Assembly: GCA_018398765.1 (NCBI GenBank)
Contig: JAHBMJ010002139.1
Coordinates: forward strand, 9,819-22,317
DNA length: 12,499 nt
From: Chromera velia
Lineage: Eukaryota; Sar; Chromeraceae
Reading direction: 5' to 3'
Shown piece after piece: positions 7,286-12,499 of this stretch (its first letter is position 1; the number at the start of each line of letters is the position of its first letter). The notes below the pieces were generated by a model. The model was given only the letters and a program-made list of their open reading frames with translations, did no database searches and was not told where the DNA came from. Both the position numbers and the translations under genes were made by a program.

Positions 7286-8918
7286 AAAAGAGATGGAGGG
7301 GTGCGTGAAATCTGCAGAGACAGAGACAGAGATGAAGGCTGGCCGGACAAGTACGCAGAGTAGAGAAAAAAGGAAGGAAGTGCACTTGTTTTGTGTGGTT
7401 GTTTGATAGGTTGAGTGAGATCAGCTGACGGATGGAGAGAAGGACCGAGACGCAGGAGAAGTGCTGAAACGGACGCACAAAGCACAAAACATTCAGGGGC
7501 GAGGGGAAAAAGAAGCTCAGCTCAAACAGACCGCGGAACGGAAAAGTTCCTTGTTTCATCTAAGGTCCTGTGTGGAAGGAGACCAGAGGAGGAAAGAGAA
7601 GAGGGGCGTCTTTTTTCAAGATTGCACAGCAGGCCTTCGCGCAGAGCGAGACAATTTGTGCGTGTGCATGAGTGCATGTGTGTGGGCGTACGGGAAGGGT
7701 CTTTCTTTCTGCTTCATTGTCTTTCCTCCTTCATAAGAATGCGTTTTTTGTGGTGTCAGTGAGCGTGCAAATGGTGACTCACATGTGGTTGTAGGCTCGT
7801 TGGTAATTCAGGGCAGAAAGGAAGGACTCAGAATGGAAATGCACAGGGCAAGCAGAGAGCGATCGGTTGTATCAAAATGCTCCTTGGCTCTCTTGTGGGC
7901 GTAGGTGTGGTGGGAACTGAAATCATTTTCTTCTTTTGAAAATTGGAGACGGGGGCAGGGAAACATGCAGAGAAACTCAAGGAGGAGAGACAAGGATTTC
8001 GTTCGAGTAAGGGTGCATTTCTTTATGAATTAATCCGTTCAGGCATCTTCCGCTATCTGTATCTTTCTTTCTCGTTTGTTTGTTTTTCTGCCTGTTTGTT
8101 CATGAGAAGCAAACGAACCTCTTCGAAATCTTTCTTTCTGTATCTGCATGTGTCTTTGAATCTGTCCTTTCTTCTCTGTTTGAATTCGTGCGTGCCTTTC
8201 TGTGTCTGGTGTTTGTTCGTTTGTTTATGTATAGATGGATGGGTAACTGCCCGGCCGCCTTGGGCTCTTCCTGATGCACAGATGGAAGTCCACCTCTCCC
8301 TTTCCCTTCATTTCCTGCTGAAGCTTCCAAGGCCTTTGTGAGGCTTTGGGGAAGCAGCAGAGAGATCGAAGGAAGTGTGCGGAGGTCCACCCAGGATTCA
8401 CTCACGCTCTCCGCAATTCATGCGGGAGAAGAGAAGAGAGCAAGGCCTGGGAGGGGAATAAAGAAGGAAAAAAAGTGCAGAGCAGAGAGGAAAACAGGCA
8501 TCAGACAGGGGCCTCACGATCTGTGGAGTCTGTATTCAGGAAAGAACGGGCGTTACCCTGGCTGGCTGGGAAAGGCTTATTCTCTCTCGGCCTTTTTTTT
8601 CATTGCTGGGATCAGCGATCGAGTTTCGCTTGTCTGCATTCTTCTTCGAAGTCTCTTTGTTTGGTCGGTGGGGTCTTTTGTTTTCTTTCTTTGTCTCTTG
8701 CTTTCCCGTCTTTGACTTCCATCCTTCTTCTTGCAAAGGAGGATGGAGAGAAAAGAAAGAAAACAAGGAAAGAGAGGGCAGTTTGAAAGTTTAACGGGTG
8801 GGTGCGTATGTCCACATGCCCCTTTCTTATTTTTTCTTTGAGTCTCTTTCGAGATTCTCTTTCTCTCCTCCTTCCACGTTCTCCCTTCCTTTTTTTCTTT
8901 TGAGAGGCCTGCCGGTCG
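7286..8918. other. No supported gene; 3' flank of RNF gene B and spacer
   Basis: Sequence just after the TAG is purine-rich and should hold the 3' UTR of gene B. The next AATAAA is at 8457-8462, over 1.1 kb away, so it is a weak candidate for its poly(A) signal. Pyrimidine-rich blocks occur at about 8060-8230 and 8580-8730, and purine-rich blocks at 8410-8510 and 8735-8780. I saw no conserved domain. Confidence 0.45.
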
Positions 8919-8949
8919 GTCGGTCGGTCCATTTGAAGGACTGACCGAC
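8919..8949 (+). repeat. GGTC-repeat hairpin, 12-bp stem with 7-nt loop
   Basis: The left arm GTCGGTCGGTCC (8919-8930) and right arm GGACTGACCGAC (8938-8949) pair at every position, with one G-U wobble in + strand RNA. The loop is ATTTGAA. The left arm is part of a (GGTC)n tandem run that starts at about 8914. No known RNA class was recognised. Confidence 0.6.
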
Positions 8950-10240
8950 ACATGGTAAGGAGATGCGGAATGGAGGGGGGGAAGACGAAGAGAAATCACG
9001 GCAAATAAATCGATCAGGCACTTTTGGGAATGTAAAAATAGGAACATGGGGTGATCTAGAGAGAAAGAAGAGAAATTTGCCCCCCTTTTTTTCACGAGAA
9101 GCGAAAACCGCACACTCTCTCCCCGTTTTCTTCATGGCCTCCTTTCTTGGCCCACTAGCTTCGTTTCTCTCGCCGTGTAACATGGGTGTGTTCATGTCGG
9201 CTTTATGCGTTGGGAAAGTCTTTTTTAGGTGTTTGCTTCCGTCAGACAGCCAGGCAGACTCGAAAACAGGAGCACTTTGAGCTGAGGGGTGGTGGGGAAG
9301 GAAGAGAGAAACAGAAAGAAGCGAACTTACACACTATACTCACTCTCCCTTGGAGTCTTTGATTGAAGGAAGACAAGGAATGAAGAGGGCTTCTTGAACT
9401 TGAAATTCGCTAACTTATTCGATGCACCGACAACCGATCCTTCAAAGTCGAACAGGGAAGAGAGACGGATGCGACAAAATGATGTTCCAAAGTAGACAGC
9501 CGTTTCGTTTCTTTGGAAGGTGCAATCACACCAATTTCTTGAGCTTTGCAGAAGAGCGAAAGGACAACACCCTGTCATCATAGGGAAATGGAACGAAAAA
9601 GAAAATCGGCAACCCGCACCGACGAGAGGAGAAGACGGAAGAGTGATGGAAAGACAATCTTCTTTCTAAGTGCGGAGAAGGGGGTGAACACAAGAGGAGG
9701 AAAGAGGGAAGAGAGCCTACCGACTCAATGTACAAAAGGCGTGCAGAGTAAGACCAACAGAAAGACCAGACAGACAGACAGACAGAGTGTGTGTTTTCAG
9801 ACAGACTGACATACAGACGCAGAGACAAACAGACGAAAACGAGAGAAGCAATTAAATAAGAGCACCAGGAATAGAGGGGAAGAGAAAGAAAGAAAGAAGG
9901 GGGTGAAGAAGAGGAACGGGGGTGAAAAAACCTTTTTCTCTCTCTTCCTGTGTATCAAAGGAGCGAAAAAATGAAAAAGTAGGGGAAATGTCAACCAGCA
10001 AGTCTACAGATCCTTCCTCACGCACGCATACAAGAAGAAAAAGTGTAATGCAAGTGTGCAAATGCAACGCAAGAGCCAACGATGGCGGAACGGAGAATTG
10101 TGGTCGAAATCAGAAAGGGAAACCTTGACAGGGAGAATGGAGGAAAGTATTTTTCAGGAATTTGTCCGCATACGTAGTTTCACAAGCTGTGAAGACGGCG
10201 GACTCGAAACATAAAAGTTTAACCTGAAGAGACAACCAAA
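8950..10240. other. No supported gene; mostly purine-rich sequence with GACA repeat
   Basis: The + strand is largely purine-rich. A (GACA)n microsatellite lies at about 9768-9786 and looser GACA-type repeats continue to about 9835. A minus-strand open frame at 9327-9581 has more balanced residue composition than its neighbours, but no motif I can name. No RNA gene was seen. Confidence 0.4.
9768..9786. repeat. (GACA)n microsatellite
   Basis: About five tandem CAGA/GACA units, inside a wider stretch of imperfect copies. Confidence 0.75.
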
Positions 10241-11030
10241 AATGGGTCTTATGCCCATTCTTAATTGTCTTCCTGCAAGCTTCCCACCTGCCGATCGATC
10301 GGTTGGTGTTATGGATGTCGACCATGCAGTGTTGCTTGTGTTGTGCCTGTTCTGTGCGGTCCTCTTTCTGCCTTGTGCGTGTGTGTTGCAACGTTGGGTG
10401 TTTCATGTACCTCGTCTAAGTGTCTACCCGTCTGTATCTTCTGCCTTCCTCCGTTGTCCACATGGCTGAATTCAATTCGTCGATGACTTGTGACGTTCAC
10501 ATGGATGGGCCTTCACTCATGCGTGCCTGTACGTGCCTGCATGCGACGCCATGCGTCGTTTGTTCTCGAATACTTCTTCTCTTCTTTCTCCGCGTCTTCC
10601 TGCATTGACTCATCCCGATGAATCCTTAATTCTGATCGAACTCTTTTTTTGGTCAATTCACGTGCGATTTCATGTGTGCATGCATGTCTAGTCGCGTCAA
10701 GCGTGCAGGCAGGCAGTCACTGACTGAACGTACTGTGTCAGACTCTCTGAACGTTCGGCATTCGGCCCGTGCACGGTCTTTTTGATTTTCAAAAAGATTC
10801 AGTCTACTCGCTTGCTTGGCGCGTCGGGCGTCCGAAGGATTGGAACTCCGGTGCATTCATTATTTTGCCACGTGAGGCTCGGTCTGATTCAATGCATACA
10901 TGTATGGGCCTTTTTATCATGCAAGTGAGTTGATGTGTCGTCAATTCGTGCAAAACAGGAAGCATGCATTCTTGCTCGTGGCAGCTCGACGGCAGTGTCA
11001 CGGCACTCCGGATTTCCGTCCGGATCCGGA
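10241..11030. other. No supported gene; balanced-composition block rich in GCATGC-type motifs
   Basis: Purine/pyrimidine bias is much weaker here than to the left. GCATGC occurs at 10539-10544, 10678-10683 and 10962-10967, and related TGCATG words are frequent. A 12-bp perfect palindrome TCCGGATCCGGA lies at 11019-11030. Open frames are short with no recognised domain. Confidence 0.4.
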
Positions 11031-12499
11031 TCTGTATTTAACAATGTATTAAAATAATAGAGAAAGAAAGACGTCTTAATTGAATCTAGCCTCGGCATCG
11101 GCTAAAGAAAAAAAAAAGATCCCCTCAAACTCCTAGTCAAATTAACCCTTTACTTTTTTTGTTTCTTTTTCATGCAGTCAAACAACTGTTGTTCAAGTGT
11201 TGCCCAAGCCGGTGTTGTTCGTATGTTGCACAACTGTTAATTGTTAGGTGTTGTTGGCGGTAAAAAAATATATAAAAATAAAAAAGAAAGAAAGAAAATC
11301 CCCTCTGATCGTTTACAAAGTTGTTAAACTCTTAATTCAATATATCTATCTATACCCATAATCAAAGGCAAAATTTTGGCTATATATCCCAACTTTTGGA
11401 TATGATATGGACTGCCAGGAGCTCTGCTCCACCGGTTTAGTCATTCGATCATTCATTCATATTTGAATATATGGCCCATAATATGGGGGGGAAACTTTAG
11501 GGGAAACTGCATTTAAAATCTGTTCCTAGCACGTCCGCCTCACTCTTCAACTTTAAGTTAACTTTCCATCCGTCTACGCAACTTGGATATATTGAGAACT
11601 ATGTTAAATGAAGCTTTCTTCGGTTTGAACGGAAGTAGTTGAGTGTGTCAAAGACTCAAACAGTCAGAGTAACAGACAAAAATGTTGATAAAATTGAAAA
11701 TTTAATAAGGCCACTATATAAAGGGCCATGTATAGACAATCTGGCGTGAAGTTGCCTAAAAAGTGACAATGTTGCCATTATATTGATAATTTTTGTGGGA
11801 TACAAACGATTTTTAAAGAATGAAACACATATTTTTCAAACATTTGTGCTTTCGTTTATATTTGGATATATTTGACTAAAACATAACCGAAGGTCCAAAC
11901 TTTGGCTAAATATATTGGCTAAACACTTTAACAACTCTGGTTTAGATTCGCTTTTTTTTTTTTTTAAGCCAACGCCTAGAATCTATAGCTAGCATTAAGT
12001 AGCTGTATCAAACATAACAAAAGTAAATTTTTTAAAAATATGGCTGCTTAGGTGGCTGCAGTGCGGCGCTTATATATAGAGCTATGCAGTCACGAATTCA
12101 AGCCTAGTAAGTTTAATAATACAGTCTAGGTAGAATAAAGTACAGACTGGCCGGATCTAAGACTGGATCTAACTATAGATCAGCATGAAAAGAAAGGGGA
12201 AAAGAAAGGTAAACCGATTGGAAGCTCAGCATGAAGGCCTAAGAACTTGCATGGACGGTTTATGATTTCTTTTTTTTAGTAGACCTTTGTTTATCATTGA
12301 GTTGCCAATCGCTGAGCGCACAATCAAAAAAGCAGGCAGTCTGACCCAACCAGAAGAGAGAGGAGTATCCTAGGGAGTATCAAAACCCATCACTCCTTTA
12401 AAAGAAAGGAACAAAGAAAAATCGATCCACTCAGATGGATGGAAGACAGACAGAAAAATAAAAGAAACCAAACTTTTAAATCTTTCAATCTCATTTCTC
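11031..12499. other. AT-rich region without supported gene; possible decayed mobile-element DNA
   Basis: Base composition becomes AT-rich at about 11031 and stays so to the window end. Motifs recur at a distance: TTGGATAT at about 11396, 11583 and 11872, and TTTGGCTA near 11374 and 11901. There is a T-run at 11951-11965 and a local GGATCTAA duplication near 12153-12170. No open frame of useful length, transposase or reverse-transcriptase motif was seen. Mobile-element origin is inferred from composition and repeats only. Confidence 0.4.
11319..11936. repeat. Candidate MITE-like segment with 27-bp imperfect inverted ends
   Basis: Left end 11319-11345 and right end 11910-11936 align as ungapped inverted repeats with 22 of 27 matches. 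A 10-bp exact outer block (AGTTGTTAAA) and a 7-bp exact inner block (AATATAT) flank a diverged middle. The 618-bp span without an open frame is the size of a non-autonomous DNA element. I could not find a clear target-site duplication, and the AT-richness raises the chance of coincidence. Confidence 0.3.

Noticed and set aside
8457-8462. AATAAA as the poly(A) signal of RNF gene B
   Set aside because: It is over 1.1 kb beyond the stop codon, and protists often do not use this hexamer. No nearer signal was evident either.
8581-8613. U2 snRNA-like 5' end (CTCTCGGCCTTTT followed by GGGATCA)
   Set aside because: The resemblance stops there. The branch-point-pairing region expected just downstream in U2 is absent.
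10242-10486. Cys/Val/Leu-rich open frames as a small membrane protein
   Set aside because: Two overlapping frames look equally hydrophobic because the strand is T/G-rich. There is no motif or supporting splice context.
11715-11722. TATATAAA as a promoter
   Set aside because: It lies in AT-rich DNA with no downstream open frame, so chance occurrence is likely.
12047-12110. tRNA/SINE-like A-box and B-box arrangement
   Set aside because: The B-box match is partial, the A-box has a spacing change, and I could not fold a cloverleaf with a 7-bp acceptor stem.

Overview
The window looks like nuclear DNA from a eukaryote. Two genes can be supported. Both belong to the RNF114/RNF125/RNF138/RNF166 group of RING-type E3 ubiquitin ligases, and both need GT-AG splicing to give a full protein. 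The rest is rich in microsatellites and in blocks that switch between purine-rich and pyrimidine-rich on the + strand. Very GC-rich third codon positions, short introns and long GA/GAAA tracts suggest a protist or alga, perhaps an alveolate or chromerid. That placement is a weak inference; nothing here fixes the species. I saw no bacterial operon, rRNA, tRNA, CRISPR array or transposase gene.

Layout: positions 1-4133 hold no supported gene. They contain a short hairpin, GA, GAAA, CT and ATGA microsatellites, a 207-nt pure purine tract with a 50-bp higher-order repeat, and a CG/CA alternating Z-DNA candidate. Positions 4134-5294 (minus strand) carry RNF gene A (two exons, 302 aa). Positions 5295-6053 separate the two divergent genes and probably contain both promoters. 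Positions 6054-7285 (plus strand) carry RNF gene B (two exons, 306 aa). Positions 7286 to about 11030 hold no supported gene, only simple repeats and a 12-bp hairpin. From about 11030 to the end the sequence turns AT-rich and may contain decayed mobile-element DNA.

The main point of interest is the relationship between the two genes. They lie head to head and share a domain order of RING, C2HC finger, two C2H2-like fingers and a ubiquitin-interacting motif. Their 3' exons form a 502-bp inverted repeat (4146-4647 with 6772-7273) that I read as 7 mismatches, including 410 bp with none. Their RING regions, linkers, introns and 3' flanks are clearly diverged. This mosaic fits recent ectopic gene conversion between divergent paralogues. 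The intron positions also differ: gene A has an intron inside the RING that gene B lacks, and gene B has an intron between RING and fingers that gene A appears to lack.
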